Positions 41,084 through 49,343 of a DNA stretch of 64,000 nt are shown one piece after another; position 1 is the stretch's first letter; the number at the start of each line of letters is the position of its first letter. The notes beneath the pieces were generated by a model that was not told the DNA's origin, did no database searches, and saw nothing but the letters and a program-made list of their open reading frames with translations. This DNA comes from Miltoncostaea sp963762825 (GTDB lineage: Bacteria > Actinomycetota > Thermoleophilia > Miltoncostaeales > Miltoncostaeaceae). Location of the stretch: NCBI GenBank assembly GCA_963762825.1, contig CAVXLZ010000001.1, positions 992,001 to 1,056,000 on the forward strand, in the 5' to 3' direction. The position numbers and the translations under genes are program-made.

Positions 41084-41294
41084 AGACCTCGGGATCCTTG
41101 AGCTCCGCGAGCTCGTGCCCGTACACGTGGCGCATGCGTGATACGAGCTCCCGATCGCCCTCGCCGAGATCAGCGTCGGATTCCAGGAGGCGGACGATCG
41201 CCTTCAGACGGTCCAGGGTCTCGATCGGCTCGCGCCCGACGGCGAGAGCCCGCAGCTCGGCGGTCTGAAGCGCGGTCGGCGGTGGGTTCGTCAT
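41082..41294 (-). CDS. small helical protein of unknown function
   Basis: 70 residues, almost entirely predicted helix: ALQTAELRALAVGREPIETLDRLKAIVRLLESDADLGEGDRELVSRM. Acidic and soluble. The ATG overlaps the stop of the upstream gene (ATGA), and the stop lies in the right arm of the inverted repeat at 41033-41083. No family recognised; accepted because of the coupling. Confidence 0.55.
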   Translation of the reverse strand: MTNPPPTALQTAELRALAVGREPIETLDRLKAIVRLLESDADLGEGDRELVSRMRHVYGHELAELKDPEV

Positions 41295-41563
41295 GGGGTG
41301 ATCTCCTCGAGGATCTCGTCGGTCCGCTCCAGCACTCCCGCCTCCTCGAGGGCGCTCGCGCGCGCCGCGCTGGTGGCGAAGGCCTCGGCCTCCTCGCGGC
41401 TGGCGAACTCGATCTCGGCGATGACCCGGCTCGGGTCGCCGGGATCGCCGAGAACCCGCCGGGCGGTGGATCCACTCTCGCGCCGAGAGGGCTCGAAGCC
41501 CTTGAAGACGCTGAGGAAGCGCGCCATGTCACCGATCCGATACCGCGCCATGAGCACGATCAT
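41291..41563 (-). CDS. small alpha/beta protein, ferredoxin-like fold suspected
   Basis: A 90-residue protein: MIVLMARYRIGDMARFLSVF, then RRESGSTARRVLGDPGDPSRVIAEIEFASREEAEAF, then AARASALEEAGVLERTDEI. The strand-helix-strand order and the sentence of the type V-I-A-E-I-E-F-x-S-x-E-E-A-E-A-F are typical of dimeric alpha-beta barrel proteins such as ABM or DUF1330-like domains. Specific role unknown. The ATG is preceded by GGAGG at 6 bases. It is coupled to the downstream small gene by ATGA. Confidence 0.65.
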   Translation of the reverse strand: MIVLMARYRIGDMARFLSVFKGFEPSRRESGSTARRVLGDPGDPSRVIAEIEFASREEAEAFATSAARASALEEAGVLERTDEILEEITP

Positions 41564-41676
41564 CTCGACCTCCGCTGTTGACCCCGAGATCGTCGCCCGC
41601 CCAGCCGTGTGCCGCATCGGCGCAACCTCGCAGCCGTCGCGCGGGAATCCCGCACGCGCACCGGAGCAGCCGGTCC

Positions 41677-42324
41677 TCAGCGAGAGGCCGCGTCGAGCGC
41701 CGCCTCCACGGTCAACAGCCTCGCCTCGAGCGCCACCCGGACGATGTCGGCGCGGGTGGCGATGCCGAGTTTCGAGAGGGCGTTCGCCCGGTGGGTCTCG
41801 ACGGTCCGCGGCGACAGGTGCAGCAGCGCGGCGATCTCCTGATTCCCGTACCCCAGCGCCAGCAGCCGGAGCACTTCGCGCTCGCGCTCGGAGAGGTCGC
41901 CGAGCCGATCCTCCGGTGGGTGGACGAGCGCCGCCCCCAGCGACGGATGCAGGTAGCGCCGGCCTGCGGCCACGGAGCGGATCGCCTCGGCGAGGTCGGT
42001 GTCCGCGGCGCTCTTCAGGAGGTAGCCGTGCGCACCGGCCTCGAAGGCCCTCCGGATCGCGCTGCGGTCGTCGTACACGGAGAGCACCACCACCCGCACC
42101 TCGGGGTGCCGCCGCCGGATCTCCTGGGTGCCGACGATGCCGCCCACGCCCGGCATCTCGATATCCATCAGGACGACGTCGGGAGTGGTGCTCTCGCATA
42201 CCTCGAGCGCCTCCTCGGCGGTTCCCGCCTCGCCCACGCACCGCATGTCCTCGAACCGATCGATCAGCAGATGGAGCCCATCGCGGAGGATCCGGTGGTC
42301 ATCGACCAGCAGCACGCCAATCAC
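41677..42324 (-). CDS. NarL/LuxR-type response regulator (orphan)
   Basis: A 215-residue two-component regulator. The receiver domain has the acidic pair in LLVDDH, the phospho-acceptor Asp54 in VVLMDIEMPG and Lys104 in GYLLKS. The C-terminal LuxR-type HTH (about 140-205) reads LSEREREVLRLLALGYGNQEIAALLHLSPRTVETH. It uses a GTG start. No histidine kinase gene lies nearby, so its partner is elsewhere. About 160 bases without a gene separate it from the CBS gene upstream, where its promoter must lie; no clear box was found. Confidence 0.92.
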   Translation of the reverse strand: MIGVLLVDDHRILRDGLHLLIDRFEDMRCVGEAGTAEEALEVCESTTPDVVLMDIEMPGVGGIVGTQEIRRRHPEVRVVVLSVYDDRSAIRRAFEAGAHGYLLKSAADTDLAEAIRSVAAGRRYLHPSLGAALVHPPEDRLGDLSEREREVLRLLALGYGNQEIAALLHLSPRTVETHRANALSKLGIATRADIVRVALEARLLTVEAALDAASR

Positions 42325-42485
42325 GATCGTCTTCGCTTTCGATGGGTCTGCAACGCTCCACAGGGGATTCTCACGGCCACCGCGGCGGGCTCCATCGGCG
42401 ATTGCGCGAGCGGGGATCGCGGGATTTCACGTGCCCACCGTGGGGGGAAAGCCGAACGGGGGCGACCCCGCGCGGCTCGGCATGC

Positions 42486-43139
42486 TCACCGACCCGGCGC
42501 CACGGCGGCGTCCGAGCCCGGGTAGTGGAGCGAGAGGCCGCCGTCCTCCCACCGGACGAGGTAGGGAGGCCCCCCATGGGGGCCATGCATCTCCACGATC
42601 TCCCCGACCCGGGGGCGGCCACCCTGACGATGGGCGGCGATGGTGAGCCGATCCCCCACGGCGGCCCGCCGATGGCGTGGCTGCCGCCCGAGAGCGACGG
42701 TGCCGCTCCGCGAGAGCACGCGTGCGACGTCGAGCGCCGAGACGATGCCGACGGGCTCGTCCGCGCCCTCCTCGATGACCAGCAGGTGAGTCGTGGCGTA
42801 CTCGGCCATGAGGTGGGCGGCGGCAGCGAGGCGGTCGTCGGCCTGCACGACCGCCTGCGGCGAGGCGGCGATCCCCCCCGCGTCGGCCGCGCCCTCGTCC
42901 CACCGGCCCGCCGCGACCAGATCGAGGCTCGAGAGCACGCCCCAGCGCCGGTGGGCAGGCGCGCCGACACCGAGAACGGGCGCGAGCACCACGACGCTGT
43001 GGATCCGGTGCTCGGTCATCAGCTCGGCGACCTCGCCGAGGTGCACCTCCGGCGCGCAGGTCACGATCGGTGTCGTCATGACCTCCCGCACCCGTGTGCG
43101 GTGCAGCACTCCCTCCGGCCCTCGATGCGTCTTCGGCAC
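42486..43139 (-). CDS. CBS-pair protein fused to DUF1918
   Basis: 217 residues. Two CBS motifs span about 15-145 (VREVMTTPIVTCAPEVHLGEVAELM and HLLVIEEGADEPVGIVSALDVARVL), likely binding an adenine nucleotide. The C-terminal 60 residues match DUF1918, a small actinobacterial SH3-like domain: VGDRLTIAAHRQGGRPRVGEIVEMHGPHGGPPYLVRWEDG. The GTG start has GGGAGGAGGG upstream. It is divergent from the treT-like gene. The fusion suggests a nucleotide-sensing stress protein; partners are unknown. Confidence 0.85.
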   Translation of the reverse strand: MPKTHRGPEGVLHRTRVREVMTTPIVTCAPEVHLGEVAELMTEHRIHSVVVLAPVLGVGAPAHRRWGVLSSLDLVAAGRWDEGAADAGGIAASPQAVVQADDRLAAAAHLMAEYATTHLLVIEEGADEPVGIVSALDVARVLSRSGTVALGRQPRHRRAAVGDRLTIAAHRQGGRPRVGEIVEMHGPHGGPPYLVRWEDGGLSLHYPGSDAAVAPGR

Positions 43140-43249
43140 GTGCCCTCCTCCCGTGTACGGCAGATCCTCGCGATGCCCGCGGGCCGTTTCATCGGTGGGC
43201 GGGGCGGGGGACGTGTGGATTCCCCGCAGACCGCACCGGGCAGGGCCGA

Positions 43250-43278
43250 GTGACAGGCGGCCGCGCGCGGTCTAGCGT
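43250..43278 (+). promoter_or_regulatory. promoter of the treT-like gene and its leader ORF
   Basis: GTGACA (43250-43255, five of six matches to TTGACA), a 17-base spacer and TAGCGT (43273-43278). Seven bases later stands the ATG of a 10-codon ORF. Confidence 0.65.
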
Positions 43279-43285
43279 CGCGGAC

Positions 43286-43318
43286 ATGCCGACCCTCGAC
43301 GACGGGATCGAGGCGTGA
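43286..43318 (+). CDS. putative 10-codon leader ORF before the treT-like gene
   Basis: ATG to TGA encoding MPTLDDGIEA. The ATG lies 7 bases after the TAGCGT -10 box, so it would be the first codon of a leaderless mRNA. Its TGA overlaps the GTG of the glycosyltransferase gene (GTGA). This could couple translation of the large gene to a leaderless start. Alternatively it is the true N-terminus cut off by a missing or extra base, but that is less simple because the following sequence needs no extra N-terminus. Confidence 0.4.
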   Translation: MPTLDDGIEA

Positions 43319-44835
43319 GAGCGCCCGTCAGGAGCACGCGCGGCCTGCGGCCGACGGAGGTCCAGGTGACCCTGCGCCCTCTCGAGCGCCTGGGCGAGGT
43401 GATCGGACCCGAGGGCCTCGCCGGCGCGCAGGAGCTCCGGGTCTCTGCGCAGCTCCTGCGCGGGCGGGTCGTGTGGCATGTCAACTCCACCGCACGGGGC
43501 GGCGGGGTGGCGGAGATGATCGGCCCGCTGGTGGGGTACGCGCGCGACGGGGGCGCCGATCTGCGATGGCTCGTGATCGCGGCGACGCCCGAGTTCTTTG
43601 CGATCACCAAGCGCCTGCACAACCTCCTTCACGCCGACCCCGGCGACGGCGGGCTGCTCGGGGAGCGTGAGAGAGAGATCTATGAGGACGTGCTGCGGGA
43701 GAACGCCGAGGAGCTCGCCGCCGTGGTGCGCCCCGGCGACATCGTGGTGCTACACGACCCCCAGACCGCCGGCCTGCTTCCGGCCATGCGCAGGCGGGGG
43801 GCGATCGTGCTGTGGCGCTGCCACATCGGAAGCGAGCGGCAGGAGGACCCGTGCGTACTCGAAGGCTGGAGGTTCCTCGCGCCCTACCTGGAGTCGGCCC
43901 ACGCCACGATCTTCTCGCGCCAGGCGCAGGTCCCGGCGGTCTGCAGCGCGGAGCGGGTGGCCATCATCCAGCCCTCGATCGATCCCCTCTCGCCCAAGAA
44001 CCAGGAGCTCGCGCCCGCCGCCGCACGCGCGATCCTCGTTCAGAGCGGGCTGGTGGAGGGGCCGCCGAACGGCGACGCCCCCACCTTCCTCCGCGACGAC
44101 GGGGCGCCGGGGCGGGTCGACCGTGGCGCCGACATCCTGCGCGTCGGCCGGGCACCCCTCTGGGAGACCCCGCTCGTGGTGCAGGTCTCACGCTGGGATC
44201 GTCTCAAAGACCCCGCTGGGGTCATGGAGGGCTTCGCCCGGCTCGACGAGGCCGCGGCCGCGGGGGCCCAGCTCATCCTGGCGGGCCCGGCGGTCACGGC
44301 GGTCGCCGACGACCCCGAGGGACCCCAGGTGCTCGGCGAGGTCACACGCACGTGGCGCGCCCTCCCCCACGACACCCGCCGACGGGTGCAGCTCGTCGCG
44401 CTCCCGATGGTGGATACCCAGGAGAACGCCGCCATCGTCAACGCTCTGCAACGCCACGCCTCAATCCTCGTCCAGAAGAGCCTCGAGGAGGGCTTCGGCC
44501 TGACGGTGACCGAGGGGATGTGGAAGGGGCGGCCGGTCGTCGCGAGCGCCGTCGGCGGCATCGGCGACCAGATACGGGACGGCCGCGACGGCCTGCTGCT
44601 GCCGGATCCACACGATCCGAGCGCCCTCGCAGCCGCTCTGGGCGGCCTTCTCGCAGACCCTGTCCGGCAGCGACTCCTGGGCGACTCGGGGCGCGAGCGC
44701 GTGCGCTCCCATTTCCTCGTCCTCCGCCACCTCTGCGACTACGCGCGCCTCATCGGGGAGCTGATCGCCGACGGGAGCGGCTCCTCGCCCCTCTCGCCGG
44801 CGCGAAGCGGAGCCACACCGATCCGAACGCGCTGA
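43315..44835 (+). CDS. GT4 glycosyltransferase, trehalose synthase (TreT)-like
   Basis: A 506-residue GT-B protein resembling TreT, which makes trehalose from NDP-glucose and glucose. The N-terminal domain has VWHVNSTARGGGVAEMIGPLVGYARDGG, IVVLHDPQTAGLLPAM and WRCHIGSE, all typical of trehalose synthase/phosphorylase N-domains. The C-terminal GT4 domain has VVQVSRWDRLKDPAGVMEGFA and the E-x7-E region LEEGFGLTVTEGMWKGRPVVAS. The first 15 residues are Arg-rich and may not be translated; an internal GTG (VTLRPLERL) is possible. The GTG at 43315 is kept for its GTGA overlap with the short ORF. Trehalose would serve as an osmoprotectant. Confidence 0.84.
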   Translation: MRAPVRSTRGLRPTEVQVTLRPLERLGEVIGPEGLAGAQELRVSAQLLRGRVVWHVNSTARGGGVAEMIGPLVGYARDGGADLRWLVIAATPEFFAITKRLHNLLHADPGDGGLLGEREREIYEDVLRENAEELAAVVRPGDIVVLHDPQTAGLLPAMRRRGAIVLWRCHIGSERQEDPCVLEGWRFLAPYLESAHATIFSRQAQVPAVCSAERVAIIQPSIDPLSPKNQELAPAAARAILVQSGLVEGPPNGDAPTFLRDDGAPGRVDRGADILRVGRAPLWETPLVVQVSRWDRLKDPAGVMEGFARLDEAAAAGAQLILAGPAVTAVADDPEGPQVLGEVTRTWRALPHDTRRRVQLVALPMVDTQENAAIVNALQRHASILVQKSLEEGFGLTVTEGMWKGRPVVASAVGGIGDQIRDGRDGLLLPDPHDPSALAAALGGLLADPVRQRLLGDSGRERVRSHFLVLRHLCDYARLIGELIADGSGSSPLSPARSGATPIRTR

Positions 44836-46423
44836 ATCACCCCTCCCGACAGGTGTCAATTCCACGCCTCGGGACCTAACACGCCACGTGAACTGGCACC
44901 CATCGAGGTGCCTCCCGGGGTCCCGCGCACCACGGAGCCCATCCATGACTCCGCGCCCCTGTTCCTCAGACCCCCGCGTCGAAGCCGATCTCGGAGCGGT
45001 CCGCGTATTCGCTGGCTGATAACACCTGCGGTTTCTCCGCAAACCCGCCCCATTCCTGCTCCGGCGCCCACATCGTCCGCTCCCGCCCGGTGGCGAGCGC
45101 ATCGACCGGTGCAGTGGCCGCCCACCACCTCGCCGCCAACCTCGTTACGTCACGAAGTCCTCCGCTGCGATGCTCGATCGCCCCCGACACGTCTTACCGC
45201 ACCCACGGGGGCCGGTTCGCGACCTCGCGCGTGACACCGGTTGCGCACGCTCATGACGTCGGGGCACGCGATCCTCGACATCCGCGTGGTGCCCGGATCA
45301 TGCGAGCCCAGACCGCACATCCGGCGCCTCGGGCGATCACGCACTATCCGACAGGACGGGCCGCTCAGCATCCATCCGTTCAACGCATGTCCGTCCATCA
45401 TGGCGGATCGCGACATCACCTCGGAGGATCGACCTCGCAACAGCCACGACGGTCTCTCTCCACGCCCCCTCGGGCAGGCACCCGCTATGGCATAGCGGCC
45501 GACTGCACGCCACTGCGCTGCTGTGCCTGTCGCGATCGCCCCGGCACGACGTCTGCGCGTTTCGGTGTTGCGTTCCCGCATGGCATCGAGGCCGTGACGT
45601 TGCCACCGCAACACCTGGTGCGGTTGGTGGGACACCCCGGATGCCGAGCCGCACGGCCGCGGTCGGCAGGCATGATCATGCGAGGTCACGACCATGAGTT
45701 GCGCGAGTCCGCTGCGATGTGATTGCGATCAACGCCGCAACGCCGCTTCGCATGCCACGAACGTACGAACGAGCGCACACGCTGAGGCAAGCGACACAGG
45801 CGGGCCGCGTGGCGCGGAGCGCCCGCCGAGTCGCGTGACGTCGATATCTAACGAGCGAGATCGCCTACTTCATGGGCATCCTCAGCATGCCTCAACCCTC
45901 ATGCGCGACTCGAGATACACGCGTCCTATCAGGGCTCCTCCCGGTCCTGTCGGGACTCCTGATGCACCCGGGTGGCGGATACACGTCCTCGTCGTGCGGA
46001 TCTGTGCCGTCATACGCTCCGGGCCGCGCTGAGCCGCCGGGGGCCTATCGACGGGCACTGCGCGGGGACCATGTCGAGTTTCGTCACACAGCCAGGAGTG
46101 ACTCGGAGGGACCCATGCCGACACGCCGTTCGCCACGGTTCGCCCCGGGGGCCCAGAGGCGGCGTTTGACATATGCGCGCCAGGACATGACGGCCTGGCC
46201 CCGACGTCATTGCGAATCCACTGACGGGCGGCCCTCGACGTCCGTGATCCGTGGCCTTCGGGTACCGCATCGCGCGGCTCCAACGCGCCAACACGATGGC
46301 GCGGGATTCGGCGACGGGCGAGGATGGATGCGTTCTGCGCAGGGTGTTGCCGGATCGGCGCGAACAGGGTGCGCCACACGAGAGTGCGGGTGCGCCGACG
46401 ACGTGGACCACCCTCGTGATCGC
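44836..46423. other. 1.6-kb stretch with no credible gene
   Basis: No open frame here has the third-position GC bias, motifs or start signals of the neighbours. Frames of up to 210 codons exist on both strands but read as Arg/His/Pro/Ser-rich low-complexity sequence. Base composition is visibly less GC-rich (roughly 60-65% by eye; lowest around 45840-45900). A small perfect hairpin (GGCACC/GGTGCC, 44895-44912) may end the treT-like transcript. The 11-mer GATCATGCGAG occurs twice (about 45296 and 45672). No tRNA, DnaA box, IS end or riboswitch core was recognised. It may be decayed foreign DNA or hold an RNA gene I cannot name. Confidence 0.6.
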
Positions 46424-46636
46424 TCAACCCGAGGACGTATCGCCGTCTCTCACCAGACGCTCGGCGGCGAGTGAGCCGAGGTGGTGATCGGCGGCGATGA
46501 GCGCCTCAGCGAACAGCACACGGTCGACGCGTCCTTGATATACGGGCACTCCGACCTCGCTGGCGGCGTGCTCCACCACGTGGGGCTCGACCTCGAGGAG
46601 GCTGGCGATCTCGGCGGGCGTCAGATGAACGGACAT
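46424..46636 (-). CDS. small helix-turn-helix-like protein
   Basis: 70 residues, beginning MSVHLTPAEIASLLEVEPHVVEHAASEVGVPVYQGRVDR. The segment TPAEIASLLEVEPHVVEHAASEVGVPVYQGRVDRVLF has the spacing of an excisionase/MerR-like winged helix (helix, turn, recognition helix, short wing), followed by AEALIAADHHLGSLAAERLV. It may bind DNA. The ATG at 46636 is preferred to the longer upstream frame, which is low-complexity. It borders the 1.6-kb gene-poor stretch. Confidence 0.6.
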   Translation of the reverse strand: MSVHLTPAEIASLLEVEPHVVEHAASEVGVPVYQGRVDRVLFAEALIAADHHLGSLAAERLVRDGDTSSG

Positions 46637-46826
46637 GTGGGCTCTCTTCGGATGGGGGACCGCCGGAGCCGGGGAGACGGTCCCCCGCGCGGCGCCTGGA
46701 CAGGCCCAGAGTCTCCCGCAGGGGCGACGCACGTGCGAGGGCGGACGCCCGCGGAGGGTCTGCGGGTTCTCCCCGAGCCGGAGAGGCCGTCTCGACGCCC
46801 CGTGACGCGTCGGCGATGATGGGAGG

Positions 46827-47033
46827 GTGAGCGCTGACGCGACGAGCCTCCTGAGATGCGCCGAATGCGGGGAGAGGATCGTCCCCAGGCGGGCGCCGGG
46901 GACCTTCACCCACAAGAGCCGGATCGTGGCGGCGTGCGACCTCGACTCCGACCACGCGGCCACGCCGTCCGACGGGAAGCGGAAGGACGAGAACCACCCC
47001 TCCCCGACCCCCCACTCTCCGCAGAGGGGCTGA
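46827..47033 (+). CDS. small protein with one zinc-knuckle-like Cys pair
   Basis: 68 residues: SADATSLLRCAECGERIVPRRAPGTFTHKSRIVAACDLDSDH, then a charged disordered tail. CAEC plus the later Cys-x5-His could form a rubredoxin-like zinc site. The first half recalls short actinobacterial zinc-ribbon proteins. The GTG start has GGGAGG immediately upstream, rather close for a ribosome site. Followed by a clear terminator, which supports transcription. Function unknown. Confidence 0.5.
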   Translation: MSADATSLLRCAECGERIVPRRAPGTFTHKSRIVAACDLDSDHAATPSDGKRKDENHPSPTPHSPQRG

Positions 47034-47041
47034 GAGCCCGT

Positions 47042-47073
47042 TCTCAGAATGACCGCCGCGGTTCATTCTGAGA
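47042..47073. terminator. bidirectional hairpin terminator
   Basis: TCTCAGAATGA (47042-47052) pairs perfectly with TCATTCTGAGA (47063-47073), with further CCG/CGG pairing inside. It lies between the small zinc protein (+) and the PAP2 gene (-). It is unusually AT-rich for this genome. Confidence 0.75.
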
Positions 47074-47079
47074 CGGTCT

Positions 47080-47926
47080 CTACGGCGAGGGCTCACGCGG
47101 TAGGAGCACCCCGGCCGGGCCGGCGTCGGGGCGACCGGGCAGCCCGCGCACCGCAGCGGCGAGCGCGTAGGCCCCCGGCAGCGCGAGCCGGATCGCTGCG
47201 AGGAGGGCCAACGCGACGATGCCGTCCAGCCACCAGTGGTTGGCGGTGACCACCACGACCAGGAAGGTGAGCACCGCATGGGCCAGGGCCCACCAGCGCA
47301 CGGGGTGGGAGCTCACGACCACCGCGGCCCACCCGATCAGGACCGCCCAGGCCACGTGGATCGACGGCATCGCCGACAGCTGACCGGGGCCCGCCGATCC
47401 GAGCGGACCGTAGACCGACTGCCCGAAGGCGTTGCCGGTGTTGACCAGCCCGAGTTGGCCGAACATCCGCGGCGGGGCGACCGGGATCAGCTGGATCGCA
47501 ACGCAGGCGGCCGTGAGGAGTGCCAGCGAGGTCCGCCAGACCGGGTACTGATCGCGGTGGCGCAGGAAGAGCCATACGAGGAACACGATCAGCGTCGGGA
47601 CGTGCATCCAGGCGTAGTAGAGGTTCGACGCCCGGATGACCCAGTCGTGGCCGATGACGAGCCCCTGGACGTTGACCTCGGCGGGCAGGCCGAGGGCGCC
47701 CTCGATCCGAGAGATCGAGATCGCCCGGGCCCGCGCCCCGTTCGACCTGCATCAACGAGAGCCGGCCCGACAGGATCCAGACGGCGTAGAGGCCCAGCAC
47801 GAGGGCCGCCTCGCGCACGAACGCGACGGCCGTCCGTCCACGGCGGCCGGTGGGGCGCCACAGCACCCCGATCACCAGCAGCAGCACCGCCGCGACGAGC
47901 GCGTCCTTCCACGGAAGCCAGCCCAC
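47080..47926 (-). CDS. PAP2-family membrane phosphatase, second copy (one-base frameshift)
   Basis: About 281 residues when read across a break. It has six hydrophobic helices, LSAMPSIHVAWAVLIGWAA (motif 2) and TANHWWLDGIVALALL (motif 3, His and Asp), plus IPVAPPRMFGQLGL as in the paralogue at 31.7-32.5 kb. The first part (GWLPWKDALVAAVLLL to SLMQVER) and the rest (ARARAISISRIEGALGLPAE onward) are in different frames. One G too many in the run of four at 47736-47739 explains it, and the span is 3n+1 bases. The GTG at 47926 has GGGAGGG 11 bases upstream. Likely substrate: a lipid phosphate or polyol-phosphate donor. Confidence 0.8.
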
Positions 47927-48122
47927 GACCCGCTCTGCCCTCCCGTTCGATCAGGAACCGGGGGCGAACGCTACCGTCCGAGCGTGCCGACGTGCCCGGA
48001 TCACTCGCCCGCAACCGGGGAGCCGGGCGGCCGGGGGGATGCGTCGTTCTCCAGGCCCTTCGGGGTCGCGCGCACTCGGCTCGGGCTCGGGCGCCGAGCG
48101 CGGCGCGACCGGGATCGTGGGG

Positions 48123-49343
48123 CTACTGAACCAGCTCGAAGATCTTGAACATCGGCAGGTACATCGAGATCACGACCACGCCCACGATGCAGCCGACGCC
48201 GATCATCATGATCGGTTCGATGATCGAGGTGAGCGACTTCAGCATCGTCGCGACCTCGTCGTCGTAGAAGTCGGCCAGCTTGTGGAGCATGGTGTCGACG
48301 GCGCCGGTCTCCTCACCCACCGAGAGCATCTGCGTGACCATCACGGGGAAGACGCCGGTGCGCGCGAGCGGGGTCGCCAGGGGCTGGCCCTCGCGGACGC
48401 GCTCGGCCACCTCGCCCATCGGGTCGGAGATCACCCTGTTGCCGGCGGTCTTGGCGGTGATGTCGATGGCCTGGAGGATGGGCACCCCCGACGCGGTCAG
48501 GGTGCCGAGCGTCCTCGCGAAGCGGGCCACCGCGATCTTGCGCACGATGTCGCCGACGCGCATGGGCAGGCGCAACTTGATGGAGTCCCAGATATAGGCG
48601 CCGCGCTGGGTCGCCTTCCACTTGCGGAAGATCACGACCAGGATCACCGGGACGACGATCATCAGGTACCAGTAGGACCTCATCGCGTCCGAGAACGTGA
48701 TCATGAGCTGGGTCAGCGCGGGCAGGTCGCCGCCGAGGTCTTTGAAGATGTTCGCGAACACCGGGATGATGAACAGGATCATCCCGATCAGCACCAGGAC
48801 GGCGAACACGCCGATCAGAACCGGGTAGACCATGGCCGAGCGGACCGTCCGCTTCAGGTTGTCGTCCTTCTCGAGCTGGATCGCGACCCGCTCGAGGACC
48901 TCCTCGAGGTTTCCGCCCGTCTCTCCCGCGCGGACCATCGCGACGAAGAGGTCGTTGAAGACCTTCGGGTGCTTGGCCATCGCCTGCGAGAGCGCGAGGC
49001 CGGCCTCGACGTCGTTGCGCACCTCGATTATCGCCCGCTTGAGCTTGGGCGCCTCGGTCTGCTCCTCCAGCACGTAGAGGGCGCGCAGCAGCGACAGGCC
49101 GCTCGCGATCATCGTGGCGAGCTGGCGGGCCAGCACCGTCACGTGCCGGGCCTTCAGGCCGCGGTAGCGATCGAGCAGCTCCTCCACGGTGGGGGCAGCC
49201 GACTTCTTGTCGACGTCGGTGACGGTGAGCCCGCGCAGGCGTAGCTGGGCTGCGACGGAGGCCTTCGAATCGCCCTCGATCTCGCCGACCTGGGAATCCC
49301 CGGCCCGGTCGAGGGCCTTGTAGACGAAGGTGGTGCTGCTCAT
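48123..49343 (-). CDS. pilC: type IV pilus inner-membrane platform protein PilC
   Basis: Platform protein that couples the PilB/PilT motors to pilin movement through the membrane. 406 residues with two tandem T2SSF domains: LARQLATMIASGLSLLRAL and MVRAGETGGNLEEVLERVA in the first, FARTLGTLTASGVPILQAI and MLSVGEETGAVDTMLHKLADFYDDEV in the second. Three membrane helices lie near 172-195, 222-245 and 375-398. The N-terminus TFVYKALDRAG is canonical. The ATG overlaps the pilT stop by 4 bases. Confidence 0.96.
   Translation of the reverse strand: MSSTTFVYKALDRAGDSQVGEIEGDSKASVAAQLRLRGLTVTDVDKKSAAPTVEELLDRYRGLKARHVTVLARQLATMIASGLSLLRALYVLEEQTEAPKLKRAIIEVRNDVEAGLALSQAMAKHPKVFNDLFVAMVRAGETGGNLEEVLERVAIQLEKDDNLKRTVRSAMVYPVLIGVFAVLVLIGMILFIIPVFANIFKDLGGDLPALTQLMITFSDAMRSYWYLMIVVPVILVVIFRKWKATQRGAYIWDSIKLRLPMRVGDIVRKIAVARFARTLGTLTASGVPILQAIDITAKTAGNRVISDPMGEVAERVREGQPLATPLARTGVFPVMVTQMLSVGEETGAVDTMLHKLADFYDDEVATMLKSLTSIIEPIMMIGVGCIVGVVVISMYLPMFKIFELVQ

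Noticed and set aside
44908..46427. Open frames of 100-210 codons on both strands
   Set aside because: Low-complexity Arg/His/Pro/Ser composition, no third-position GC bias and no start signals; they are chance frames in GC-rich DNA.
12000..48000. Genomic island or prophage between the two pil blocks
   Set aside because: No integrase, att repeats, tRNA target or phage genes. Codon use and GC match the flanks apart from the 1.6-kb stretch, and the genes are ordinary metabolic and envelope functions.
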